Positions 35,905 through 44,994 are shown, numbered from the stretch's first letter. The stretch: DNA of 64,000 nucleotides from Bog-473 sp963726005 (GCA_963726005.1 CAVSAT010000012.1:124001-188000); one strand, 5' to 3'. The notes: generated by a model not told the origin, from the sequence alone. A program made the numbers and translations.

Positions 35905-36723
35905 TTATTCCGGTATCGCACGATCCTCCGGCCACAGGCGAACGGAGGTCGACTGGCTCGCGGTGGCCAGGAGATCTCCGTCCTCGGACCACAGGAATGC
36001 GATCCCTTGGGCGTACCCGTCGACCAGCGCGTGGATCCGGATGTCGCACAGCACCCATTCGGTGGGCTTCAACCGCACGACCCGCAGCGTGTTGTCGAGA
36101 CTCCTGCCCATTGCACGGCGACCAAGGGGCTGTGAGACGGCTCCAGAGAGGTAGTCCCCGACGATGGCCAGGGTGGCGGCAGAAGGCGCCAGGTGGCCCG
36201 GCACCCGCGCCCAGAGGGCCGAGTCCGGGCTGCCCGGGGACCCGTCCATCTCCTCGAAGGCCAGCCCGCTGGCGGTGCGCACCTCGATGCTGTCCATGAT
36301 GGTGTTGCGGAACACTTCGGGTAGGAATCGCGGCCGGCCGCGGTCGGGGGGCGGAACGTCTGGCGGCGTGACCCACACGCCACCGAGCGCCAGATCGCCG
36401 GTGTCACCGAGGGCTGCATTGACCGTCAGGATCTCGCGGCCATCGACTCTTCCGACGGCGCGGCCCTGAGTCACGTGTCCACCGACAGCGGCGAGTGTGA
36501 CCTGCCATTGCATCTCCGTGTCGACCAGCGCGTAGGACAGGTATTGGCCGGTCGCCCAGACCGTTTGGCGCCCGGACGCCGCCTCCAGCGCGACGAGCGC
36601 CGCCCCGAGCCCGCATCCTCCGAAGAGAAAATTCCCCGGTGTCGCTAGTTGCCTGGTGACCGGCATACGCCAGTGCAGATCATCGCCATCGGGCTCCATG
36701 CCCAGGAAGGTCCGTGCGTCCAC
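35905..36723 (-). CDS. TesB-like acyl-CoA thioesterase (double hotdog)
   Basis: This protein of about 272 residues has two hotdog halves. The first is marked by 'TPGNFLFGGCGLGAALVALE' and the second by 'ESALWARVPGHLAPSAATLA'-like sequence with 'IVGDYLSGAVSQPLG', as in acyl-CoA thioesterase II proteins of actinobacteria. GTG 36723 was chosen because a TAGGGT element ends eight bases upstream; the frame is open 13 codons further. The gene stands between the SGNH gene and tRNA-Ala and hydrolyses acyl-CoA thioesters, chain length unknown. Confidence 0.78.
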   Translation of the reverse strand: MDARTFLGMEPDGDDLHWRMPVTRQLATPGNFLFGGCGLGAALVALEAASGRQTVWATGQYLSYALVDTEMQWQVTLAAVGGHVTQGRAVGRVDGREILTVNAALGDTGDLALGGVWVTPPDVPPPDRGRPRFLPEVFRNTIMDSIEVRTASGLAFEEMDGSPGSPDSALWARVPGHLAPSAATLAIVGDYLSGAVSQPLGRRAMGRSLDNTLRVVRLKPTEWVLCDIRIHALVDGYAQGIAFLWSEDGDLLATASQSTSVRLWPEDRAIPE

Positions 36724-36731
36724 GGGGGCGC

Positions 36732-36737
36732 ACCCTA
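36732..36737 (-). promoter_or_regulatory. Putative -10 element TAGGGT for the TesB-like gene
   Basis: On the minus strand TAGGGT ends eight bases before GTG 36723 and helps decide that start. Confidence 0.4.
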
Positions 36738-36923
36738 GTGGGGCGGCGTGGACCACCCGCACGAGCTCGTTCCCGTCAAGATTCGACGCGCTCCAGCCCG
36801 CTCACGTCGGGATCCGGTCTCACGACCCCCAGGAGGTCAGGGTCGCACAGCGCCGTCTGCCTACAATTGCCAGTCCCACGGCCAAACGTCGAGTGTCGCG
36901 TGCCAGGCTCGTCGTTCCTGCAT

Positions 36924-36996
36924 GGGGGTGTAGCTCAGCTGGAAGAGCGGCGGCTTTGCAAGCCGTAGGTCGAGGGTTCGAGTCCCTTCACCTCCA
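36924..36996 (+). tRNA. tRNA-Ala (anticodon TGC)
   Basis: The acceptor stem GGGGGTG pairs with CACCTCC (one G-T pair). The D-arm GCTCAGCTGGAAGAGC, anticodon arm with loop CTTTGCAAG region (TGC) and T-arm GAGGGTTCGAGTCCCTT are present. CCA is not encoded. A GGCCGGCCGGCC palindrome follows at 36999. Confidence 0.96.
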
Positions 36997-37206
36997 CTGG
37001 CCGGCCGGCCTCGGCCGTTCCAGCTGCTCCTGGCGCGCCCTTTGCACCCGAACGGCGTGCTTCGCGCCACGGTGGCACCGCCAGCCTCGGCTGAGAGGAG
37101 CCGGACCCTGGCCCTGTGCATGCTCGGGGCCGCCTCGAGTCGGGGTCTGAGATCCGCGCGACACAGTGTGCTCGTGCACGCCGGCTCGAGCGCCTCAACT
37201 CGGGGG

Positions 37207-38433
37207 CTAGATGGCACCCTCCGAAGACAGTGCATTGATCTCGTCCCACGTATATCCGGCTTCGAGCAACACCTCCTCGGTGTGCTGTCCCAATTCGGGG
37301 ACATGACCCTGAGCCGTCGGGGCCGGTTCCGAGAATCGCACCGGTGGCCTGACGACGCGCACCTCGGTGTCGCCCCGGCCGGCGTCCCTGGCGGAGGCGA
37401 TATAGCCGTTGGCCTGCACGCCAGGATCGTCGACCACCTCCGCATGGTTCCGCACCGGGGCAAAGCGCAGACCTGCCGCCCCCAGCAGTTGGCACCACGC
37501 GGCAGTGGACTTGTCTGCGAAGACGCCGTCAAGGATCGGCCAGAGTTCGGCCTTGTCCTCTTCGTAGTACAGGAGATGGTGAAAGCGATCGATCAGGTCC
37601 GGCCTTCCGATCGTTCGATAGAAGAGGTCACGAGCTGGGCCTGCGGTGCCGACGATTGCGATCCACCCGTCGGAGGTCGGGAAGACGCCGTAGATTCCGG
37701 GAATCATGGGATGACTGCGGCGACTCGGCCCCGAGACCTGCCCCGACATCAGGTACCGGGTGAACTCACCGGCCTGGGCCCACACCTGGCCCCCGAGGAG
37801 CGAGGTCTCAATCAGCTGGCCCCGACCGGTGCGCTCCCGCGCGTAGAGCGCGGCGAGAACGCCCGCCAGGAGATTCTGACCGGCCATGTGGTCGGCCACG
37901 GTCGCCCCGATTGGACTGGGATCGGTGCCGTTGCCGCCCGTCGTGCTGATGAGCCCGCCCGCAGCCTGTGCACTCAGGTCAGCACCTTCGCGCGCCGCGT
38001 CGGGGCCTTCTGATCCGAACGAGGAACCCATCGCATAGATGATCCGCGGGTTGCGCGTGGCTGCGTCCGCGTACCCGAGGCCCCAGTCGTCCATGGTGCC
38101 GGGCTTGAAGTTGGTGATGACGACGTCGGCCTGCTCCACAAGTCGGAGGAACACATCACGGCCGTGCGGTACTCGCAGGTCGACCGTGGCGCTTCGTTTG
38201 CCCCGGTTGTAGGCGGCGAAGAAGGCCGAGCGCCTGTCCTCGCGGCTGATCGGGAGCCACCGGCTCTGGTCGCCGAACCCAGGCAGCTCCACCTTGATCA
38301 CCTCTGCACCCCACTCCAGCATCGTGAGAGACGCCTGAGGCCCCTGGACGAGCAACCCCGCCTCCAATACCCGGACTCCGTCGAGCAGGCCCACCCCTGC
38401 ACGAGGCTCCGATTGTTCGCCGCCAGGGTTCAT
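37207..38433 (-). CDS. CaiB/BaiF-family CoA transferase
   Basis: This protein of about 408 residues is a second class III CoA transferase. It has 'LLDGVRVLEAGLLVQGPQAS', 'MLEWGAEVIKVELPGFGD', 'NRGKRSATVDLR' and 'VADHMAGQNLLAGVLAALYA'; the catalytic Asp is expected in the 'ADLSAQAAGG' region. ATG 38433 begins the family-like part; the frame is open 19 codons earlier. It differs clearly from the copy at 23540. It is divergent from mntP and is not in an operon with other catabolic genes. Confidence 0.92.
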   Translation of the reverse strand: MNPGGEQSEPRAGVGLLDGVRVLEAGLLVQGPQASLTMLEWGAEVIKVELPGFGDQSRWLPISREDRRSAFFAAYNRGKRSATVDLRVPHGRDVFLRLVEQADVVITNFKPGTMDDWGLGYADAATRNPRIIYAMGSSFGSEGPDAAREGADLSAQAAGGLISTTGGNGTDPSPIGATVADHMAGQNLLAGVLAALYARERTGRGQLIETSLLGGQVWAQAGEFTRYLMSGQVSGPSRRSHPMIPGIYGVFPTSDGWIAIVGTAGPARDLFYRTIGRPDLIDRFHHLLYYEEDKAELWPILDGVFADKSTAAWCQLLGAAGLRFAPVRNHAEVVDDPGVQANGYIASARDAGRGDTEVRVVRPPVRFSEPAPTAQGHVPELGQHTEEVLLEAGYTWDEINALSSEGAI

Positions 38434-38530
38434 GGGCCCAACGATGGTTCTTTCAAGAGGGAAGGTCAAACGGCGACAACGGTCATACACGAGCGAGCAC
38501 GGTCGACAGCGCCGTCGTTCGCCACGCCCC

Positions 38531-38536
38531 TAGCAT
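38531..38536 (+). promoter_or_regulatory. Putative -10 element TAGCAT for mntP
   Basis: TAGCAT ends six bases before the GTG start at 38543, the spacing expected when transcription begins at the start codon. Confidence 0.5.
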
Positions 38537-38542
38537 CCGCGC

Positions 38543-39096
38543 GTGCTCGCTCTGTTGCTGGTCGCGCTCTCGGTGGGGCTGGACAACTTTGGCGCGGCGG
38601 GCGCTCTTGGGATCTCGGGTGCCGGCTCCCACCTTCGCCTCAAAGTGGTGGTGGTGTTCGGCGTCTTCGAAGCGGGCATGCCGTTGCTCGGTCTCCTTCT
38701 CGGCGACTCCATCGCCGCCGGACTCGGTGGTCACGCCAATCTGTTGGCCGGTCTCGTGCTCTGCCTGGCCGGAGTGTTCGCCCTGGTGCAAGAGCACGGC
38801 GCCGGCGATCGGACGACGAAGACCAAGTCCCCACCACCGAGCCGGGGCTCCTACGGCTGATCATCCTCGCTGTCGCCCTGAGCATCGACAACCTTGCCAT
38901 CGGCTTCGCCCTCGGCACGTCCCACGTCAACGTGGTCGTCGCCGCGGTCGTCATCGGGGTTGTCAGTGTGGGTCTCACCCTCGCCGGCCTCGAACTCGGC
39001 CGGCGGCTGGGGTCGCGTCTCGGCCGTTGGGGCGAGCGCACCGGCGGGCTCCTCTTGATCGCGGTCGGTGTCACGATCGCAGCGGGCGTGTTGTGA
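38543..39096 (+). pseudogene. MntP-like manganese efflux protein, frame broken near 38790-38810
   Basis: The MntP family exports Mn(II) and is a six-helix protein with two related halves. The first half reads 'MLALLLVALSVGLDNFGAAG' with 'GVFEAGMPLLGLLLGD'. The second reads 'LIILAVALSIDNLAIGFALG' with 'LLLIAVGVTIAAGVL', and it lies in another frame up to 39096. As written the first half stops at 38860. A one-base shift between about 38789 and 38810, in the linker 'caagagcacggcgccggcg', joins them into about 184 residues, the usual length. The paired 'SxDN' motifs in both halves are conserved, so the gene was recently intact or the sequence has an indel. Confidence 0.85.
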
Positions 39097-39208
39097 GCGC
39101 GAACCGAGCACGACAGGGCTTCGGGATCGACTCGCGGCGCGCCGTCCGCTTGCACGGCACCGCGGTGCCGGACCCCGCTGGCGCCGGTTCTCGTGCAAGA
39201 GTCCGGTG

Positions 39209-39842
39209 ATGCAGGGCGCACCCCGAGATCGCGTCCTGCGTCTGTACGACGAGGGTATCGACGCGTTCGCCGCGTGCACCAAGGAGCTGGACCCCGGCGG
39301 CTGGGCCAGCGCCGCCTGCGGGGAGTGGACGGCAGCTGAACTGGCCCGCCACGCGCTCGCGGTGGCGCGTTGGTACCACGCCTGGCTGGACCGGGCCGAG
39401 CGAGGGGACGCGGACCGGCCGTTCGGCGTCGCGGAGCTTGCGCCCAGGAACGCCGAGGCGGTCGGGTCCATGGCCGGGCTCGGTGGCCCTGCCGCGGTGG
39501 CGCAGTTCGTCGAGAGCGCCCGCGCCTACCGCGACCGCCTGCCCCCGGTGTGGGACCTGCCCTTCGGGTACCCGCGCGGCACGGTCACCGCCGGCCTGCA
39601 CGCAGGGGTGGCGGCCGGCGAGTGGCACCTGCACGCATGGGATCTGGCGCGGTCCCGCGGAGGGGGGCACCGGCCCTCTGACCCGGCCGCACTGTACGCG
39701 GCCGCAGGGGCGTGTCTCGCCGCCGCCGAGGGAGGGAGCCCGGGGGCGGGTGGCCGCGCTGCTGGTCCCCCTCGGGGCCCGTCTACGTCCGTGGGAAGCG
39801 CTGCTCAGGCGCTCAGGGCGAGCGCCCGGGCCGGACGACTGA
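39209..39842 (+). pseudogene. Maleylpyruvate isomerase N-terminal (DinB-like) family protein, frame shifted near 39735
   Basis: The four-helix protein has 'RVLRLYDEGIDAFAACTKEL', 'GEWTAAELARHALAVARWYH' and 'GVAAGEWHLHAWDLARS'. The His residues match the metal site of mycothiol-dependent isomerase-like proteins (DinB superfamily). As written, after about 39735 the frame continues as Gly/Ala/Ser-rich sequence. In another frame the DNA gives 'GARGRVAALLVPLGARLRPW' and the family-typical 'EALLRRSGRAPGPDD' ending at 39842. A one-base shift in the G-rich stretch 39728-39750 restores about 211 residues. It is probably a mycothiol-linked transferase of unknown substrate. Confidence 0.72.
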
Positions 39843-39844
39843 CG

Positions 39845-40183
39845 TCAGCGCCAACCGACGCGCCGCAGTACGTGCGAGCGGCATCGGTCAGCACGCAGGT
39901 GCTCGAAGGTGCACGCCGCCTCGCACTCGGGCTCCGGCACGCACCCGCACCCGATCGCCTGACCGTGACAGGCCGGGCACCGTTCCATGGCGCAACCGGG
40001 ATGGTGAACCCCGCCCATCGGTGTCCCGCAGTCACGGCACTCCTCCGGCTCGTAGCGGTGCCTCGGCCGGGGCTCCTGGCCCCAGCGGATGGGGGAGTAG
40101 GCCTTGCCACGGATCATCACGGGGTCGGTGAGGCAGCTGATCCCCTCGGTCATCTCGCCGCCGCAGTGCGCACAAATGGCCAT
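39845..40183 (-). CDS. Small zinc-ribbon protein with multiple CxxC motifs
   Basis: This 112-residue protein opens 'MAICAHCGGEMTEGISC' and has further metal-binding pairs in 'EECRDCGTPMGGVHHPGC' and 'ERCPACHGQAIGCGCVPEP'. There are about twelve Cys plus several His, enough for two or three zinc ribbons. It converges tightly on the isomerase-like gene (two bases between the corrected ends). GAGGGTCATG lies near the start on its strand. No enzyme domain is present; it could bind nucleic acid or protein, but the function is unknown. Confidence 0.75.
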   Translation of the reverse strand: MAICAHCGGEMTEGISCLTDPVMIRGKAYSPIRWGQEPRPRHRYEPEECRDCGTPMGGVHHPGCAMERCPACHGQAIGCGCVPEPECEAACTFEHLRADRCRSHVLRRVGWR

Positions 40184-40273
40184 GACCCTCCTTTGGTCAG
40201 CCCACGAAACCGATCATCCCAGGCGCGCGTGACAGCGGCGCGGATGGCCCGCTCGGATTGGGCCGGGCTGCCC

Positions 40274-40279
40274 TACGCT
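40274..40279 (+). promoter_or_regulatory. Putative -10 element TACGCT for the SDR gene
   Basis: TACGCT ends six bases before ATG 40286, which argues for a leaderless start there over ATG 40319. Confidence 0.45.
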
Positions 40280-40285
40280 TCGCCC

Positions 40286-41110
40286 ATGACGACTGCGGAG
40301 AGAGACAAGGGGCACGCGATGGCCGGTTCCGGGTTGCTGTCGGGCAAGGCCTGCGTGGTGTCGGGTGTCGGTCCGGGCTTGGGCCGGCAGGCGGCGCGGG
40401 CGCTCGCCGCCCAGGGCGCCGATCTCGTGTTGGCGGCCCGCCGCCAGTCGACGCTCGACGACGTGCTCGCCGAGGTCGGGGACATGGGCGCCCGAGCCAT
40501 CGCCGTACCGACCAACATCACCGACCCCGAGGCGTGTGCCCGCCTGATGGCGGCCGCCAACGAAGAGTTCGGCGGCGTGGACGTGTTGGTGAACAACGCG
40601 TTCCGGGCCGACGTCTTCCAGAGTTTCGAGGACGTCGATCTCGGCTTGTGGCGCAAGATCATGGACGTGAACCTCTTCGGCTCGCTGCAGATGACCAGAG
40701 CCGCCCTACCCTTCCTCCGCGCCCGCGGCGGAGGCTCGGTGGTGATGGTGGCGTCCATGGTGACCCGCCAGCCGCAGCCCGCACAGGGCGGGTACGCCAT
40801 TTCGAAAGGCGCATTGCTCACCGCCACCCGGGTGCTGGCCTACGAGCTGGGCCCGTCGAAGGTCCGGGTGAACGCCGTCGTCCCCGGCTGGATGGCCGGG
40901 CCGTCGGTCGACATCTACATCGAGATGACGTCGAGCGGGCGGGGCGTGGCACCGCAGGTGGTCGTCGACGAGCTCAACGCGCGGGTCCCCCTCGGCCGGA
41001 TCCCCAGCGACCAGGACGTGGCCGGGTCCATCGTGTACCTGGCTTCGGACCTTTCCCGCGCCATGACCGGCCAGGCGCTCGACACCAACGGCGGCGAGAT
41101 CTTCGCCTGA
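40286..41110 (+). CDS. Short-chain dehydrogenase/reductase
   Basis: This SDR of about 274 residues has 'VVSGVGPGLGRQAARAL' for cofactor binding, 'VLVNNAFRADVFQS', Ser in 'VVMVASMVTRQ' and catalytic 'GGYAISKGALL'. The unusual 'SGVGPGLG' and 'NNAFR' wording is shared by actinobacterial SDRs found near steroid genes. Two starts compete: ATG 40286 with a TACGCT element six bases upstream (leaderless), and ATG 40319 with AAGGGG about six bases upstream. I give the longer form. It converges on the LCP gene with ten bases between stops. Confidence 0.9.
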   Translation: MTTAERDKGHAMAGSGLLSGKACVVSGVGPGLGRQAARALAAQGADLVLAARRQSTLDDVLAEVGDMGARAIAVPTNITDPEACARLMAAANEEFGGVDVLVNNAFRADVFQSFEDVDLGLWRKIMDVNLFGSLQMTRAALPFLRARGGGSVVMVASMVTRQPQPAQGGYAISKGALLTATRVLAYELGPSKVRVNAVVPGWMAGPSVDIYIEMTSSGRGVAPQVVVDELNARVPLGRIPSDQDVAGSIVYLASDLSRAMTGQALDTNGGEIFA

Positions 41111-41120
41111 CGCCGGACGC

Positions 41121-43022
41121 TCAGGCGCCCTCGCCGCCGCTCGGCGTGCACGAGCGGGGATCCCAGGGCTGGAGCGGCTCCACCGTCGGGGTCGGGGGTG
41201 CGAAGGCGCTGCTGGACGACGAGGCCGCGGTCGTGGTCGTCGTGCCGGCTGCGGCCGGGATGGCGACCGTCCCGCCCGCTGACGTCGGGGTGGTCGAGGC
41301 GGGTGGCGGGTTCACGCTGAAGTCCGTGCCGGTGACAACGGTGACCTGCGAGCCGGGCTTCATCTGGGTCGGGTCCACGGCCATGATCACCGCGCCCGAC
41401 ATGGTGTTGGCGACCGCCTGGGCCGCGGCCAGCTCGGCCGGGGTTTTCGACGAGTAGTAGACGACTGTCTCCGCCTCCTGTCCCACCGGAGCGCTGTCGC
41501 CGATCGTCCCGATGTGGAACCCGAGCGCCTGCAGGCTGTTTGCCGTGTCGGTCGCTTGGTTGTAGGCGCCCGATCCGTTCATCACCGATACCGTCACCGT
41601 CGAAGGAGTTGGGAGCGCTCCCCCGGTGTAGGTGTCGTCGCTGCTCGACTTCAGTCCGAGGAATTGGTCAATGGTGCCGTGATCCGTCGGCTGGACGGGG
41701 AACTCGATGTCCCCGTAGCTGCCCCCCTTGTAGGTGTAGCTCCCGAACTGGTCCACGGCGACCGGTACCGTCAATTGCGGCGCCGCGTTCACGTTGACGC
41801 TGTGGAACCCGAGCACCAGGCTGATCATGTCGGTGGCCGAGAGGCCCGAGTCGACGGTGAGCTGCCCGACCACTCCGGCCACGAGCTGTTGATCGGTGAT
41901 CGGGTTGCTGAGCCCCTTAGCCTTGACGGCGGCTGCCAGCACGCGCAGGAACTCATGATCCCGCCGGATCCGCGCCAGGTCGCTCTGGGGTTCTGGCGTC
42001 CAGTAGTTGGGATCGGTCGTGGTGGTGCCCGGCCCCTTGTGGAGGAGATGGCGGGCCCGTACGACCTGCAGAGCCTGGGTGCCGTTCAGCGCGATGCAGC
42101 CGGTGCTTTGGATGTTGAGCCCCGAGTAGGCGTCGAACACGGGTTCGGGAAAGTACATCTTGATGCCGCCGAGCGCGTTCACCACATTGATGAAACTGTC
42201 GAAATTGAGCTCGACGAAATGCTGAATCGGGATCCCGAAGTCCTCCTCGATGGCCTTGATGAGCTGATCGGGTCCCTGGTAGAGCGCGGCATCAATCTTG
42301 TTCGCCCCCTCGGAGCGGGCGTTGGGCACGAAGAGGTCACGCGGGATGGACAGGATCGAGAGCGTGTTGTTCGCCGGGTTGAGGTGCAGGATCATCACGA
42401 CGTCGCTGTTCACCCCGTTGACGCCCTGGGAGCAGAGGCCGTAAGCGGGGTTCTGCACCTTGAGGGCGCAGCGGTCCGTCGACCCGATCATGAGGATGTT
42501 CTCGGTACCGGCGTCCGCGCCCTTCACCGGGGCCGAAGTCAGGTTCTTCAAGTCGATGCGGTGGATCTCGTGATTGAGGTACCAGCCGTAGCCAGCTGCC
42601 GCGCCGGCGAGGAGCACGATCACGAGCAACAGGGTGCCCCCGACCCATGCCGCTGTGCGCCTGCCCGAACGCTTCTTCTTGGGGGCGGCGTGCGCCGGGC
42701 CACGGCGCGCCGCGTCCGCGTCGGTGTCCTTTTCGCGCCTGGCACCCCGCTTGCCCCGGCCGGCCTGCTCGGCCTCGTCGATCTGCCGCCCCAGCTCGTG
42801 CAGGCCCTTTTCGACGGGGTTGTCGACGGGGTTGTCGACGGGGTTCTCGACTGGGTTCTCGACTGGGTTCTCGACGGGGTTGTCGACTGGGTCGGCGACC
42901 GCGTTGTCGGCGACGGCATCGACCGCGTCGGACGGCGTGACGGGGTTCGCGCCCTCGATCTGCTGTCCGAGTTGGTGCAGGCCCTTGTGGACTGGGTCGT
43001 TCTCAGGGTTGGGAGGGCTCAT
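41121..43022 (-). CDS. LytR-CpsA-Psr (LCP) family protein with LytR_C domain and NPV repeats
   Basis: This protein of about 633 residues has a cytoplasmic start with a 4-residue NPVD/NPVE repeat, a basic stretch, a membrane helix ('TAAWVGGTLLLVIVLLAGAA') and an outside LCP domain. The domain carries 'ENILMIGSTDRC', 'SDVVMILHLNP' and 'SILSIPRDLFVP', and the Arg-rich 'ARIRRDHEFLR'. A LytR_C domain ('VTVSVMNGSGAYNQATDTAN') and a Ser/Thr-rich tail follow. LCP proteins attach lipid-linked polymers such as arabinogalactan or teichoic acid to peptidoglycan. The frame starts earlier, but ATG 43022 gives the more sensible N-terminus. It is divergent from arsR. Confidence 0.9.
   Translation of the reverse strand: MSPPNPENDPVHKGLHQLGQQIEGANPVTPSDAVDAVADNAVADPVDNPVENPVENPVENPVDNPVDNPVEKGLHELGRQIDEAEQAGRGKRGARREKDTDADAARRGPAHAAPKKKRSGRRTAAWVGGTLLLVIVLLAGAAAGYGWYLNHEIHRIDLKNLTSAPVKGADAGTENILMIGSTDRCALKVQNPAYGLCSQGVNGVNSDVVMILHLNPANNTLSILSIPRDLFVPNARSEGANKIDAALYQGPDQLIKAIEEDFGIPIQHFVELNFDSFINVVNALGGIKMYFPEPVFDAYSGLNIQSTGCIALNGTQALQVVRARHLLHKGPGTTTTDPNYWTPEPQSDLARIRRDHEFLRVLAAAVKAKGLSNPITDQQLVAGVVGQLTVDSGLSATDMISLVLGFHSVNVNAAPQLTVPVAVDQFGSYTYKGGSYGDIEFPVQPTDHGTIDQFLGLKSSSDDTYTGGALPTPSTVTVSVMNGSGAYNQATDTANSLQALGFHIGTIGDSAPVGQEAETVVYYSSKTPAELAAAQAVANTMSGAVIMAVDPTQMKPGSQVTVVTGTDFSVNPPPASTTPTSAGGTVAIPAAAGTTTTTAASSSSSAFAPPTPTVEPLQPWDPRSCTPSGGEGA
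42811..42894 (-). repeat. Seven tandem 12-bp units encoding NPVD/NPVE repeats
   Basis: Near-identical 12-base units (TCGACGGGGTTG and variants on the plus strand) encode a four-residue Asn-Pro-Val-Asp/Glu repeat in the cytoplasmic start of the LCP protein. The high identity implies recent expansion, so the copy number may vary between strains. Confidence 0.9.
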
Positions 43023-43343
43023 GGTGGCGCAGTGTTCTGGTTGACGTGCGAACCCTGGTTCTGGTCGACGCCCGTGCCCCCTAGATGGCTCCGGATTGGG
43101 CGGCCGGAACGAGGGCAAAGCCTAGCCAGCATGGCCGGCGAATGGCAGTCACAACGGAGCGAGGCGTCGGTCACCTCTGCCAGCCTCGCGGTCGCGGCGG
43201 GGCCCGCCCGGACAGCGTGGCGACGACGCCGGGCGACAGGGTGTGGAGCGTCGGGATGCAGCGCGGAGTGCGGCGCGTGCGGTCCCGTCGGCCCCGGATG
43301 TCACACGCCGACGGCCCGGATAAGTATGTATCATTACCTTCGC
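43023..43343 (+). other. Intergenic region between divergent LCP and arsR genes
   Basis: About 320 bases without a supported gene. Near the arsR end the GC-rich sequence gives way to an AT-rich patch 'gataagtatgtatcattacc' at about 43317-43336 with weak dyad symmetry, a plausible promoter or ArsR operator. Confidence 0.4.
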
Positions 43344-43736
43344 ATGCACGTAGATAGGCGGGACCTCCAGATGCCTTCGGAGGCACAGGTGTCCGCGGCG
43401 ACCGACACCTTCCGGCTCCTCTCGGACCCCACCCGCATCAGACTGCTGTGGGCCCTGCTCCAGGGGGAGTCCTCCGTCTCGTGCCTGGCTGACCTCGTTG
43501 GTGCCTCGCCCACGGCAGTCTCTCAGCATCTCTCCAAGCTGCGCTGGGCCAAGCTGGTGAGCGTGCGGCGAGAGGGCACGTTCGCCTACTACTCAGCGGC
43601 CGACGAGTACGTGGCGCAGCTGCTCGCCGAGGCGCTCTACCGCGCCGACCACCGGATGCTGGGTTTGCCTGACCACCCCACCCGACTCCGCCCGCTGCAC
43701 GAGGCCCCGCCGAGGACCACCCGCTATGCCAACTGA
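43344..43736 (+). CDS. ArsR/SmtB-family metal-responsive repressor
   Basis: This 130-residue winged-helix protein opens 'MHVDRRDLQMPSEAQVSAAT' and has 'FRLLSDPTRIRLLWALLQG'. The recognition region is 'LADLVGASPTAVSQHLSKLR' and the wing is 'VSVRREGTFAYYSAADEYVA'. The late helices carry His residues that could bind metal. ATG 43344 was chosen over 43326 and 43371 on the family-like start. It overlaps the MgtE-like gene by eleven bases, and an NRAMP gene follows, so the likely signal is a divalent metal. Confidence 0.88.
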   Translation: MHVDRRDLQMPSEAQVSAATDTFRLLSDPTRIRLLWALLQGESSVSCLADLVGASPTAVSQHLSKLRWAKLVSVRREGTFAYYSAADEYVAQLLAEALYRADHRMLGLPDHPTRLRPLHEAPPRTTRYAN

Positions 43737-44994
43737 GCTGATCCACCTCTCGGGCATCCTCAAGCGGCCGCTCGTCGACGCCAAGACGGGCGACAAGCTC
43801 GGTCGCGTGCAGGACCTGGTGGCGCGGATGGATGGCAGTCCGCACCCGCCCATCGTGGGCCTGGTCGTGAAGATCGGTGGGCGTGAGCTGTTCGTGCCGG
43901 CCCGCAAGATCTCCGCCATCGAGCCGGGACGCGTCACGTTCGACGGCTCCAAGGTGGACCTGCGCCGCTTCGAGCGCCGGCCCGGCGAGCTCCTGCTCGC
44001 CAAGGACCTCATGGCGAGACACCTGATCAACGTGGTCGGGGGCCGGCTCATCCGGGCCAACGAGATAGAGCTGAACCGCACCGACACCGGGTGGGAGGTC
44101 GTCGGGGTCGACCCCACGGCCCGTGGGACACTGCGCCGGCTCCTGCCCGGTCGCCTCGGCCAGCATTCGGGGGCCGGCGCCATCATCGACTGGGGCAGCA
44201 TCGAGCCCTTCGTGTCCCACGTGCCGAGTGCCCGTCTCCGCATCCCGTACCGCAAGTTGGCGCGGCTGCATCCAGCCCGGATCGCCGACCTCGTGGAGGC
44301 GGCCTCGCACGAGGAGGGCGAGGAGATCATCGAGGCGGTGGGCCAGGACCCCGCGCTCGAGGCGGACGTCTTCGAGGAGCTCGACCCCGAGCACCAGGTC
44401 GAGTTCGTGCAGGAGCGCTCGGACGAGGAGGCCGCCCAGCTCCTCGGGTCCATGGCGCCCGACGACGCCGCCGACATGATCTCCGAGATCGACCAGGAGC
44501 GGCGGGCTCCCATCCTCGACCTACTTCCCGAGCCGCAGCGCCGCAAGGTGCGCTCGCTCCTCCACTACCACCCCGAGACGGCGGGCGGCCTCATGAGCCC
44601 GGACTTCTTGGAGATGCCAGGCACGACGACGGTGGAAGAGGCGCTCGAGGCGATCCGGGTCAGCACGGTGCCCCGCGAGGCCCTCTCGGTCGTGTTCGTC
44701 TCGGACCCGGACGACGGGCGCGTCATCGGATCCGTCCCGGCCGTGCAGCTGATCCAGAGCCCGCGAAACAAGACGCTGTCCGAGGTCGCCACGACGGAAC
44801 TCGGGCACGTGCATCCCGATTGGGACCTTGGCGGGACGGTCCGCAAGATGTCCGACTTCAACCTGACCGTGGCGCCCGTGCTCGATCCAGAGCACCGGAA
44901 TATTCTGGGTGTCATCACCGTCGACGACGTGCTCGAGCTGCTGCTGCCGTCGGGGTGGCGGCGTGACTTCGGTCTGACGGCGGCAGAAGAATGA
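43726..44994 (+). CDS. Soluble MgtE-like protein: PRC-barrel, MgtE N-domain and CBS pair, no membrane domain
   Basis: This 422-residue protein has two PRC-barrel-like parts (about 1-75 and 90-160, 'GKLGRVQDLVARM'-like), an MgtE N-domain (about 170-285) and a CBS pair (about 290-415). The N-domain shows 'ELDPEHQVEFVQERSDEEAA' and 'LLGSMAPDDAADMISEI', and the CBS start is 'TAGGLMSPDFLEMPGTTTVE'. In MgtE these domains sense Mg(II) and gate a channel; here no membrane helices follow. It sits between arsR and an NRAMP transporter gene, so it may regulate that transporter. It overlaps the arsR end by eleven bases. Confidence 0.9.
   Translation: MPTELIHLSGILKRPLVDAKTGDKLGRVQDLVARMDGSPHPPIVGLVVKIGGRELFVPARKISAIEPGRVTFDGSKVDLRRFERRPGELLLAKDLMARHLINVVGGRLIRANEIELNRTDTGWEVVGVDPTARGTLRRLLPGRLGQHSGAGAIIDWGSIEPFVSHVPSARLRIPYRKLARLHPARIADLVEAASHEEGEEIIEAVGQDPALEADVFEELDPEHQVEFVQERSDEEAAQLLGSMAPDDAADMISEIDQERRAPILDLLPEPQRRKVRSLLHYHPETAGGLMSPDFLEMPGTTTVEEALEAIRVSTVPREALSVVFVSDPDDGRVIGSVPAVQLIQSPRNKTLSEVATTELGHVHPDWDLGGTVRKMSDFNLTVAPVLDPEHRNILGVITVDDVLELLLPSGWRRDFGLTAAEE

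Noticed and set aside
34965..37010. tRNA genes as integration sites of a mobile element
   Set aside because: No integrase, no direct repeat of a tRNA end and no change in gene type was seen next to any of the four tRNAs.
36999..37010. GGCCGGCCGGCC palindrome as a regulatory site
   Set aside because: Such palindromes are expected by chance in GC-rich DNA, and it lies after a tRNA with no gene start near.
42811..42894. Short direct repeats that could suggest a CRISPR array
   Set aside because: Units are 12 bases with no spacers and lie in frame inside the LCP gene.
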